Positions 56,410 to 64,000 of a stretch of 64,000 nucleotides of DNA are shown piece after piece. The stretch's first letter is position 1, and every line of letters starts with the position of its first letter. Below the pieces are notes generated by a model. It worked only from the letters and a program-made list of their open reading frames with translations, ran no database searches and was not told the origin of the DNA. A program made the position numbers and the translations under genes. This DNA is from Ctenosaura bakeri (taxonomy: Eukaryota; Chordata; Lepidosauria; Squamata; Iguanidae): NCBI GenBank assembly GCA_948474755.1, contig CAOLHI010001278.1, forward strand, positions 62,001 through 126,000, written 5' to 3'.

Positions 56410-56598
56410 GTTAAAGGTTTCTGGAGACTAGGTTTCAAATCCCTGCTCAGAGACTTGGGCAAGTCACATTCTCTCAGCCTCAGAGGAAGGCAAAGACAAC
56501 CCCCCTCTGAGCAAATCTTGCAAAAAATATCCCTGTGATAGGTTCACCTTAGGGTTGCCATAATTCAGAAGTGACTTGAAGGCACACAACAACAAAGT
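56410..56598 (+). mobile_element. tRNA-derived SINE with MIR-like core
   Basis: TTTCAAATCCCTGCTCAGAG (B-box side of the tRNA-like head), ACTTGGGCAAGTCACATTCT, CTCAGCCTCAGAGGAAGGC, GTGATAGGTTCACCTTAGGG and CTTGAAGGCACACAACAACA. Head partly lost. Confidence 0.75.
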
Positions 56599-56644
56599 GC
56601 TGCTGACAAGGGGAGATTCTTTCTAGATATCAGGTCTCTCTCTT

Positions 56645-56818
56645 TTGAAAACTGGCTTATAGCAACCCTAAGGCAAACCTATCCTGGTGGCTTTCTTGGC
56701 AGGAATTGTTGCTTTTGCCTTTCTCTGAGGCTGAGAGAATGTGACTTGCCTGAGGTCACCCAATAGGTTTCCATGGCCGAGTGGGACTTCAAGCCCTGGT
56801 CTGCAGAGTCATGGTTTG
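56645..56818 (-). mobile_element. tRNA-derived SINE, inverted
   Basis: Read on plus: GGCAAACCTATCCTGGTGGC, TTTCTCTGAGGCTGAGAGAA, TGTGACTTGCCTGAGGTCAC, GGTTTCCATGGCCGAGTG, CCTGGTCTGCAGAGTCATGG. It faces the SINE at 56410. Confidence 0.75.
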
Positions 56819-57370
56819 GGTGTGTGCATATTCCTGCCACCATGTCCCTTTTGTCAGGGATGTGGCAGCTAGAGTGGGTGCAGATGCAGATGCCGAAACT
56901 GCCCCCTCATTTGCAAATGAGGGAGCATTTTGCATGCACACACATTCTTGCTGCCATGTCCTTCAGCTCCCACGTCCCCTGCTGCTGCATCTCTGATGAA
57001 GGGACATAGAGGGAGGCATGTGTGCACGTCCAAACTGCTCCCTTGTTTGCAAATAAGGGAGCAGTTTCAGCACCCACATCTCCCTTGTAGCCACATCCCT
57101 GTTGTTGCTGGTGCTGTTGGTGGTCCAGCAGCAGGTGTTTGTGACCCCCTGTGGACCCCAGGGGTCCACAGACCCCAGGTTAAGAACCACTGGCATAGAC
57201 TAATCTTGCCCTTCTTCCCAGTAGGCCCAAGCAAAAGCAAACTGCAGCAGTCTCTCCTAGTTTGTGTGTTCTTCCTCTTTAATAACCTTTGCAGTCTTGT
57301 CCACACTCTGATTTTGTTTGGCCACACATGTCCAATGTTTTCAACTGTGAAATGTTGGAGGGTATGTGCC

Positions 57371-58430
57371 CTTAGCCCTCCAAAGGTCTCAGGATCCCTC
57401 CAGGAGCACTGGCCTTCCTTTTCTTGCTGTCTATAATGTTCTCTAGAACACCTTTGCTTCATCTCTTATTTTCTTCCAAATCCTTCCTTAGAATATCAGC
57501 TTTCCTGCAAGATTTTTGGCACAACCCCATAATATTCTTCAACCCTAGCAGAGGACCCTGGCTGAAATGAAGACTAATTATTTCCAATTTACTGAAGTTA
57601 TAGTTAGCATGAGGATGTTATTGTGCCTTTGATGTAGCTGGAAGTTCATGAATGAAACCCTTACAAATTCTGTTAGCAAGGCTGACTCCTCTGCTGCCTG
57701 GTCCTTCACCCTCATTGGGTTCAAGGAGGCTGACTTTGGATTTTTTTTTCTCTTTGATGTTTAGAACTTCATTCTTGGTTTCTGTGTTCTCACCCATTTT
57801 CTCCCCTGAGCAGGACAAAAAGTGAACAACCTCCATGCTAGATCCACCTGGGCCAACAATCTAAGTCATTTCCATTGTGCGTGCTGGAGCAAGGCACAAA
57901 TGCTCCTGCTATTGATCATAGGACAGTGAGCTGTCAAACTTCCTCTTGAAGTTTGATACCATTTGAAAGAATATGAACAGCAATAGGATACAAGCCAAGT
58001 CATGCACGTCTTTGGGAATCAGAAAGGAACCTCTTTAAAACCCAGGCCTGCTAAATTAATTTAGCTTTGAGAAAAAGAAAAACATCAAAAGGGAAACAGC
58101 AAACAAGGGAAAAAAACGCATGCATAAAGAGCACTCCCGGACTACAAGAATATTCATGAACTGATTGTATTTCCAATGCATTCCATCCCTATAATGGCTA
58201 TATCACACCTCCATTTCCGGTGCTTCATAAATTTGTGGTATATATTTCAGACCCTGGAAGAAGTTCAGGGCTTGTTTTGAAGATGAGACGGAAGGGGCTA
58301 GGCTGTGCCTTTGAAGAAGAATTTAGAAGTATGGAAGGAAAAGGGGTGGTCTGCTTGCTTCAGGAGATCTGAGGCTAGAAGTCAGAAGGACAACCACCAC
58401 CTGTTTCAGGAAATGTCATTCAGTGCTTTG
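57371..58430. other. No gene seen
   Basis: A 72-codon minus frame at 57618-57836 (lysine-rich, GENTETKNEVLNIKEKKKSK) is not recognisable. No repeat identified. Confidence 0.45.
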
Positions 58431-58637
58431 GGGCCCCTTTTACACTACATAGTTAGAGTGCTATATTCTGATGCAACTGCCATGGCAACATTCTGTGGAA
58501 TCCTGAGATTTGCAGTTTAGATGAGTATTTAGAATGCTTAGTTGGAGACCTTTAGTGTCCTACCAAACTATAAATCTCAGGCTTCCATAGGATGCAGCCA
58601 TGAAAGTTACAGTGGAATCATGTTGCAAAAGGGCCCC
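58431..58637. mobile_element. Family A-related foldback, divergent subfamily
   Basis: 207 bp, GGGCCCCTTTTACACTACAT ... TTGCAAAAGGGCCCC. Inner arm CATTCTGTGGAATCCTGAG with the inverse. It resembles the old remnants at 3690 and 8915 (ATGCAACTGCCATGGCAACA), so it may stand for the older subfamily. Confidence 0.65.
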
Positions 58638-58844
58638 AGGTTGCAAAGAAAATCCTTCAGTGTATAAGTCTGGTGAATACTGCTTGTTCTTCAGCAGCAT
58701 CAGTTAGGAATTTCCAGTGAGCCACTTGCCTGAAAGACAATGTTCTGGCAAGCAACCAATAATGGAGATTAGATAGGTGCTCAGCTTCTGAAACAGCCTG
58801 GATGATGTTCATGATCTGCTCTGTTCATTTCAAGCACTGGTTTA
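58638..58844. other. No gene seen
   Basis: Nothing recognised. Confidence 0.3.
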
Positions 58845-59145
58845 TTTATTTTTTACATTTATATCCCACTGATGATATCAAAGCAGTGTACACTGTTCTC
58901 CTCATCCCCATTTTACCATTACAACAATCCAATCAGATAAGTCAGGCAGACAGTGTGATTGGGTGGAGGCCATTCAGTGGGTTTATGTCTCAGTGAGGAC
59001 TAGAGCTCAGATTTCTCAAATCACGACCTATCAGCATAACCACTGGGCCGTTCTGTCTCCCGTGCTGATGGGATAAGGTCTTTCCTAAGCTTTCCAAGGA
59101 TATTGAGGCGGGATACAAATAAATAATAATAATAATAAAAAAAAC
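58845..59145. mobile_element. LINE/retroposon fragment
   Basis: TTATTTATTTTTTACATTTATATCC at one side, a tRNA-head-like segment with CATAACCACTGGGC near 59030, and ATTGAGGCGGGATACAAATAA with (AAT)n at the other. Probably two retroposon ends in opposite orientation. Confidence 0.4.
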
Positions 59146-60553
59146 TGATTAAAAAGGCCAGAGAATCTTGGATTTTGTTCCTGTTCTTTCTGATTTTATT
59201 TTAGAGATCCATACACATTTTGCTTACTGCAGAATATTTTGTATCCTGGTACAATCACAGACTTCTTATACCAGCTTCCTGGGTCAGTTTATTTTAACCC
59301 AATATATAATAGGAAAAAACAAAACAAAAAGCAAAACAGGAACAAAATAATAAAAAAAATTCATTCAGTCCGAATACATCCCAGATTAGTATCTCTTGAT
59401 TTTCTTCTTCTTTTTATTATCATTTGTTTCATATAGCGCCATGAGTGTACATGGTGCTTTAGAAGTAAAACAACAACAACAACAAAACAGACAGCTTTGT
59501 CAAAGGTGTACAATCTATATACGCACACACATACATAAAGGGAAAGGAAGGAATTAATATGGCTACAGAAGTGTGCAATATAATAGTAAAACAGATTCTC
59601 CAGAAAAAAAATACAAAAAAGCAATATAATATAAAGCAAACTGACAAACACATATAACACAATATACAAGTTTATAAAACAATATTTACTAGTATTTGAA
59701 AAGCTTTGGAAAACAAGAATATTTTAAATTGAGATTTAAATACAATGAGGGCAATTCTACATAGGTATCTGTTGAACTGAATATTTTATTGTTTTGTGTA
59801 GCATTTTGTTGTGTTACGATAATGCCTTTGTTGTACAGTATTTTGGTAATTGCTTGGGCAAATTAATAAATAAAAAAATAGAAGAAAAGCCTGCTTCCCT
59901 TAAGAGATACCTGGTGAGTTGTTAGACTTTACGCAGGGTACTGACAGAGTGAAATATCGCCGCAGCAACACACAGTTATGGAATCAGGCAGTTGTTGCTC
60001 TGAGACATAGGGTGGCCATTTCTACTTTTACTTGCCATGCATGTCTTACTTGGTGCTGAGCATGGGTAGCTGTTGAAATAGACACGTTCCCCCGGAAAAT
60101 TTAAAAAGCAGCACACCGGCTCAAGTCTGCAAGCCCTGTGGGAAGAATGCCAGTTCCTCATCTCCTGTTGCTGGCAACAAGTCTAAAAACTACAGTAGTT
60201 GAAATAGCTCAGTTGCTTTCTGCTATGGCAACTATGAATGAACTGATGAGTGATGTATCCAAAGACTGCCAGCTTCCCACATAAGGGTGTTTTTGTTCTC
60301 TTGAATCCAAGTGTCTACGCTTTGCCTCCTCACATATTCCTCCTGACCTCTCTTCTCAGGCTGTTACTGTTAAAGATGATTATACCACCTTTAGGTGTAA
60401 CTCTACTATCACGTCAAAATTAATCCCTTCCTAGTCGAAGGTACTTGCTTGATTTATTCATTCTAAAATTGCACTGTTCTGCCTTTCTACTTCATACCAG
60501 AGTGCTGACGGTAGATAGCACTTAAAAAGAAAACAATACCAGCTGACACACAT
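59146..60553. other. No gene seen
   Basis: A retroposon-like tail CATATAGCGCCATGAGTGTA with (AAC)n is at about 59430-59485 (minus). The rest is AT-rich and unrecognised. Confidence 0.45.
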
Positions 60554-60810
60554 AGAGTCATAGAATCATAGAGTCGGAAGAGACCACAAGGCCCATTGAG
60601 TCCAACCTTCTGCGATGCAGGAATACACCACCAAAGCAATCCCAACAGATGGCCATCCAACCTCTGTTTAAAACCTCTAAAGAAAGAGACTCCACCACAG
60701 TCCGAGGCAGCATATTCCACTGTCGAACTGCTCTTTCTGTCGGGAAGTTCTTCTTGCTGTTTAGACGGAATCTGTTTTTCTGTAGTTTGAATCAATCGCT
60801 CTGCATCCTA

Positions 60811-61265
60811 GGCCATTTCCTCATGGGGCGAGGGAATGGTCCTGTGCCGGTACTTACCGGATTTCTTGGCTCCACGCTTGGGTCCAGGCTGGTCCTGAGC
60901 AGTGCGTGGCCGCTGCTCTGCACCGCTCCGGGGACGAAAATGGTAGCTTCCAGTTGGTCGAGGCTCTCCATCAACCACTGAAGCTCTCCAGCATAAAGCG
61001 CCCCCCGGCAGATCGCAGGCTCGCACTGGTGCGAGCCTGCAAATCTGCACTGGAGCGCTGGCACGTAATGGCGCGCTCCGTGCATTTGAAAGACCACTTT
61101 CAAGCGGTCTTTCAAAAGCACGCTGGATGACCACTTCGGGGCGTGCCAGAGTGGGCTGAGGTGCGGAACTACACTAAATAGGTCAGACCCAGTCCGCTCC
61201 CAGGTGCAGACATCCTCCCTTGAGGACTCTCTGCACCGTTTCTTTAAGCCCGTGCAGAAATGGCC
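60811..61265 (-). mobile_element. Family H MITE inside CR1
   Basis: 455 bp with CTA duplications (60808-60810, 61266-61268). Ends GGCCATTTCCTCATGGGG and CCGTGCAGAAATGGCC. GC-rich, with two exact inverted repeats: GCAGGCTCGCAC/GTGCGAGCCTGC (61015-61040) and TTTGAAAGACC/GGTCTTTCAAA (61085-61116). On the minus strand a donor-like CCG|GTAAGTA occurs at about 60855; the expected acceptor is weak. Only copy here. Overlapping frames of about 110 codons are artefacts of GC content. Confidence 0.8.
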
Positions 61266-61329
61266 CTAGTTTCTGAAGCAGCAGGCTTGCTCCATCCACA
61301 TACGACATCCTTTCAAATATTTAAACATA

Positions 61330-62009
61330 GGCCCTTTTCGCAGCGTCAGCGCTCGCGCGACGGAGGAGGGCGGCTCGCGCAAGAAGCCTTCTCCGGGAGG
61401 CTGCCACTTCCCCCCTCCTTCCTTCCGCAGGCGAAGGAACGAGCGGGGAAGCGGCAGCCTCCCGGAGGCGGCGGCGGCTCACGCGTCCGTCCATTCCCCC
61501 CGCGCGCGCGAGAAAGGTGCTTGTCCCGTCCATCCCCCCCGCGCGCGAGAAAGGAGCCTGTCCCCTCCATCCCCCCCGCGTGCGCGAGAAAGGAGCCTGT
61601 CCCCTCCATCCCCCCCGTGCGTGCGAGAAAGGCGCTTGTCCTGTCCATCCCCCCCGCGCGCGCGAGAAAGGCGCTTGTCGCGTCCGCCCCCCGCGAGCGA
61701 AGCAGGACGTGTCGCGTCCGTCGTGCTAGCGCCCCGCCCCGTCCCTTCCTTCTGCAGGGGCGGAGGGAAGGAAGCGTGACCCGGCTGGCTCCCGACGCTC
61801 CGCACAAGAGGTACGTGCGTGTGGGCGCTGGGAGCGTTGCGCGAGCGCGGGTGATTTTCGCTTCGAAGCGAAAATCAAAAAACCCGTGCTCGCGCCTCTT
61901 CAGCCCCGTGAACCTGGCGGAAGTGGGAGTGCGTCGTGCGGAGCGACGCTCCCACTCCCGCGAGGCTCACGGGGCTGTCGCGCGAGAAAAGCCCCGTGCG
62001 AAAAGGGCC
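61330..62009 (+). mobile_element. Family B GC-rich MITE inside CR1
   Basis: 680 bp with perfect ATA duplications (61327-61329, 62010-62012), longest B copy. Plus strand: CCCTTCCTTCTGCAG to 61757, 53-nt exon-like stretch 61758-61810, then GAG|GTACGTG, a donor one base off GTAAGT. Five to six tandem units of about 38 bp at 61487-61700. Perfect 24-bp palindrome at 61853-61876. The 273-codon frame over it is driven by the tandem units (repeated R-A-R-K/E-type heptads) and is not conserved in the other B copies. Confidence 0.9.
61487..61700 (+). repeat. 38-bp minisatellite inside family B
   Basis: Five full units and one partial, each with GTCCATCCCCCCCGCG, CGCGAGAAAGG and GCTTGTCC variants. The copies at 170 and 41357 have about four and three degenerate units, so unit number varies among copies. 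Confidence 0.85.
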
Positions 62010-62085
62010 ATAATTATCACGTTGCCTCTTAACCTTTTCTTCTCCAGGCTAAACATACTCATGCTCTTCATAGGGCATTGATTCC

Positions 62086-62322
62086 AGGCCTTCTGCCAGT
62101 TACCAGTAATTGAGATTATAAATTCAATTTTCTGCCCTAATAAAGATGACAGAGCAGCAGTTCATGAGGGATGCCCACATGTGCAAAGCCTCATCATACA
62201 ACACTTGTTTGTAGCATATTTGATACCATTCCCTCCCAATGGCCAACCAGTTGAACCCCTGTCTCTAAGAATCTGATGGCTTCCTAACTATAAAAAACAA
62301 GCATGATACAGTTAAGCAACTT
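62086..62322. other. No gene seen
   Basis: Spacer with no recognised feature. Confidence 0.3.
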
Positions 62323-62325
62323 TTG

Positions 62326-62520
62326 GGCCCTATCACACTACACTGTTACACTGCTATGAATCTGCTTTAATTGATATGGCAACAACCTGTGGAATTCTGG
62401 GGTTTATAATTTCTTGAAGACAAAGAACGCTCTGGCCCCTCCCTAAACTGCAAACCCCAGGATTCCACAGGATGTTGAAAGTGGAATAATAACACTATAA
62501 CAATGTAGTGCAGAATGGCC
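62326..62520. mobile_element. Family A foldback MITE
   Basis: 195 bp. Left arm GGCCCTATCACACTACACTG of the older subfamily type, right arm GTTGAAAGTGGAATAATAAC and GTAGTGCAGAATGGCC of the young type, so arms differ more than in other copies. Confidence 0.75.
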
Positions 62521-63084
62521 CCTGAAGGAAGTGGCTAGAAGTCCATGTTTGCTTGTTTGTTTTTTAAATGGAGGTTATTTGATGTTTAAACAGCACCAGG
62601 GAGTCCTGCAACCCATTTAAAAGGTTCATTGCTCCTCCTGGAGATTTCCAGGAAAGGAAATTCATCTCTTTTGGGGGCATTTTCACTGGTGCACAGTGTT
62701 TCTTTTCCAAGAGCACCTGAATTCAGCAGGCAATAGGAGGCTAACAAATCAGACAGGCCCTAAAGGCTAAATTCAGTTGCTGATCCCAACTAGAATAGAC
62801 CCTTTCAACCAGTGGCTGCAGAAGGGTTCTTGGCCCTGGAGCAGATTTGGAGGGTGCACAAGGGACTGCAAAATGATGACAACTTCTTGTTCTGGATCCA
62901 CTGATGGAAAGAATTTCAACACTAAATTTACTCTGTGGAATTCTGGCTGCCAGTTCTATATATCCATATCTTTATCTCTCAAAGTTTTAATCTCTCTGTG
63001 TTTTTAATGGCCTGCAATACCTTACTGATATTTGTAAATTGCTTTGGGAAATATTTGAAGCTCAGGATATATTTTATTATTGTT
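62521..63084. other. No gene; LINE-tail-like end
   Basis: A LINE-type tail (TTGTAAATTGCTTTGGGAAA, TCAGGATATATTTTATTATT) at about 63020-63085. Nothing else recognised. Confidence 0.4.
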
Positions 63085-63515
63085 GATGCTGTGTGCTATT
63101 TCGGACTTATGGTGACCCTATCATGAGATTTTCTTGGAAGAATGTCTTCTAAGGGGATTTGCTATGGCCTTTTTCTGAGGCTGAGAGAGTGTGAGCTGCC
63201 CATGGTCATCCCAGTGGGTTTCCATGGCCAAGCGGAAATTCAGACCCTGGTTTCTCAATGTCCTTGCCCATTTCTGCCCTATACTGTTATAGTGCTATTA
63301 TTACATTTTCAAGCTCCTATGGAATTGTGGGGTTTGTAGTTTACTGAGGCCAAAGAGCCTTATGACTGAGAATTCTAAATGCCCCCTCCCTAAACTGCAA
63401 ACCCCAGGATTCCATAGGATGTTGAAATAGACTACAACAGGAATAATAACACTATAACAATGAAGTGTGAAAAGGCTCAGATGCTCAAACCACTACACCA
63501 AGCTGACTCTCTATG
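63085..63515 (-). mobile_element. tRNA-derived SINE split by family A
   Basis: Read on plus: GCTATTTCGGACTTATGGTG, TTTCTGAGGCTGAGAGAGTG, GGTTTCCATGGCCAAGC, CAGACCCTGGTTTCTC, then the A element, then ATGCTCAAACCACTACACCA and AGCTGACTCT. The tRNA-like head is thus split by the insertion at 63266-63477. Confidence 0.75.
63266..63477. mobile_element. Family A foldback MITE inside SINE
   Basis: 212 bp, long form with CTGAGGCCAAAGAGCC middle. Termini GCCCATTTCTGCCC and GTGTGAAAAGGCT, both with a base changed. The surrounding SINE is disrupted at the CAATG/CTCAAACC boundary. Confidence 0.8.
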
Positions 63516-63627
63516 ATTTATTACAATAAAAAAAAACGATAGACATATAGTTGTATGGCTAAGTCTGGATTCTCCCCACTTTTATTCTGGTAATCAATTA
63601 ATCCCTGTCTTCCCCCATCATAATTAA

Positions 63628-63823
63628 GGCCTTTTTGCCCTACACTGTTATAGTGGAATTATTCAACTTTTGACATCCTATGGAATCTTGAGCTCTGCAG
63701 TTTAGGGAGAGGCATTTAAAATTCTCAGCCAGAGAGCTCTCTGGCCTCAGTAAACTACAAACCTCAGAATTCCATAGGATGTTGAAAGTGGAATAATAGC
63801 ACTATAACAGTGCAGAAATGGCC
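63628..63823. mobile_element. Family A foldback MITE, complete
   Basis: 196 bp with perfect TAA duplications (63625-63627, 63824-63826). Long form with GAGAGCTCTCTGGCCTCAG middle. Confidence 0.85.
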
Positions 63824-64000
63824 TAAGACTACCAAGACGGATGTAGCCTTCCTTTGCCTTTCTGACAATGGTTATCAAGGCAATTCCTCATTTTGTACCA
63901 CGGCAGCATAAAACAGTAGCTAGTGCAGGAAAGACGGGGAGAAATGGAAGATGCAGCAGGAGACTTGGTTAGCTAAATGCTAACAGGCAGTGGAAAAAAT

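Larger units (their letters stand above)
56261..57192. mobile_element. hAT-like element holding two SINEs
   Basis: 932 bp, ends CAGTGGGTCTTAAACTTTTC and GGTTAAGAACCACTG, inverted relatives; the CAGTGGTTCTTAA type is common for hAT MITEs in vertebrates. No clean 8-bp duplication seen. Interior has two SINEs in opposite orientation and a GC-rich tail with GGACCCCAGGGGTCC. Confidence 0.6.
56085..57370 (-). repeat. Family D split by a hAT-like element
   Basis: The left piece (CATCCCACTTTTTCAGCTGC ... ACTAAATTAACTCAGTAAAG) and right piece (AGACTAATCTTGCCCTTC, GCAAAAGCAAACTGCAGCAG, TTTTCAACTGTGAAATGTTG) are contiguous in the D copies at 42895 and 49185. Confidence 0.6.
60554..62085 (-). mobile_element. 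CR1 LINE split by H and B
   Basis: Begins ATAGAGTCATAGAATCATAG. Segments 60554-60810, 61266-61329 and 62010-62085 join into one CR1 3' end (…CATCCTA-GTTTCTGAAGCAG… TTTAAACATA-ATTATCACG…). It carries remnants of the ORF2 C-terminus such as FKQRLDGHLLGLL. The two intervening blocks are different DNA elements. Confidence 0.9.

Noticed and set aside
56261..57192. 8-bp duplication for this hAT-like element
   Set aside because: The eight bases on each side do not match, so the hAT label rests on the ends alone.
61487..61700. CRISPR-like repeat array
   Set aside because: Units are contiguous tandem repeats without unique spacers, inside a eukaryotic MITE.
61260..62081. 273-codon open frame, arginine/proline-rich
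   Set aside because: Lies over the family B minisatellite and crosses both ends of the inserted element; not preserved in the B copies at 170 and 41357, and long frames occur on both strands because of GC content.

Overview
This window looks like vertebrate nuclear DNA from a squamate reptile, most likely a lizard. The evidence is the repeat mix: 5'-truncated CR1 LINEs with the ATTCTATGAT-type 3' end, RTE/BovB-type LINE ends, a truncated L1, a tRNA-derived SINE with a MIR-like core, SINEs whose head is 5S rRNA, a solo LTR, and a large set of short DNA transposons. The species call is inference. I find no convincing host gene, exon, functional tRNA or rRNA gene, or CRISPR array. The background is AT-rich, repeat-dense, intergenic or intronic DNA. 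Almost every long open frame lies inside a mobile element or low-complexity DNA.

The letters A-K for repeat families are mine. A: 160-210 bp foldback elements with GGCCATTTCCGCACTA-type ends, 12 full or near-full and 3 half copies. B: GC- and CpG-rich elements of 545-680 bp. B': five relatives of 370-430 bp. E: three further relatives of about 420 bp, in the opposite reading direction. C: about 700 bp, three copies. H: one copy of 455 bp. Families A, B, B', C, E and H all end in GGCC-like termini and make 3-bp target duplications of varied sequence; several are proven by the intact sequence of a related, uninterrupted host repeat. D: an unclassified partly foldback repeat. I: TA-flanked Tc1/mariner-like MITEs. 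J: a short shared segment. K: a foldback. There are also hAT-like elements with 8-bp duplications.

Layout. 0-0.8 kb: an A end and a B copy. 0.8-9.9 kb: quiet DNA, a 5S SINE, an RTE end, three CR1s, an A copy. 10-20.8 kb: mostly quiet, with one I element, one CR1 and one RTE end. 20.8-29.6 kb: a tRNA SINE split by E, then D, B', a hAT-like element, an inverted C, an RTE end, two E copies and a CR1. 29.8-30.7 kb: a solo LTR. 33-36 kb: A, C, a CR1 split by I, and an A split by B'. 37-39 kb: an I element split by an L1. 40-48 kb: a CR1 split by B, D, another I, and a three-deep nest (B' in C in D). 48-58 kb: D, B', a hAT-like element, I with internal tandem repeats, and a hAT-like element holding two SINEs. 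60-62 kb: one CR1 split by both H and B. 62-64 kb: A copies, one inside a tRNA SINE.

The most notable observation: all 11 B/B'/E copies keep a pyrimidine-rich 3' splice-site consensus followed 48-76 nt later by a 5' splice-site consensus, usually GTAAGT. The unrelated family C keeps a 16-nt micro-exon-like cassette. These DNA elements therefore carry exon-like units in conserved positions, a pattern I cannot match to a described family without a database search.
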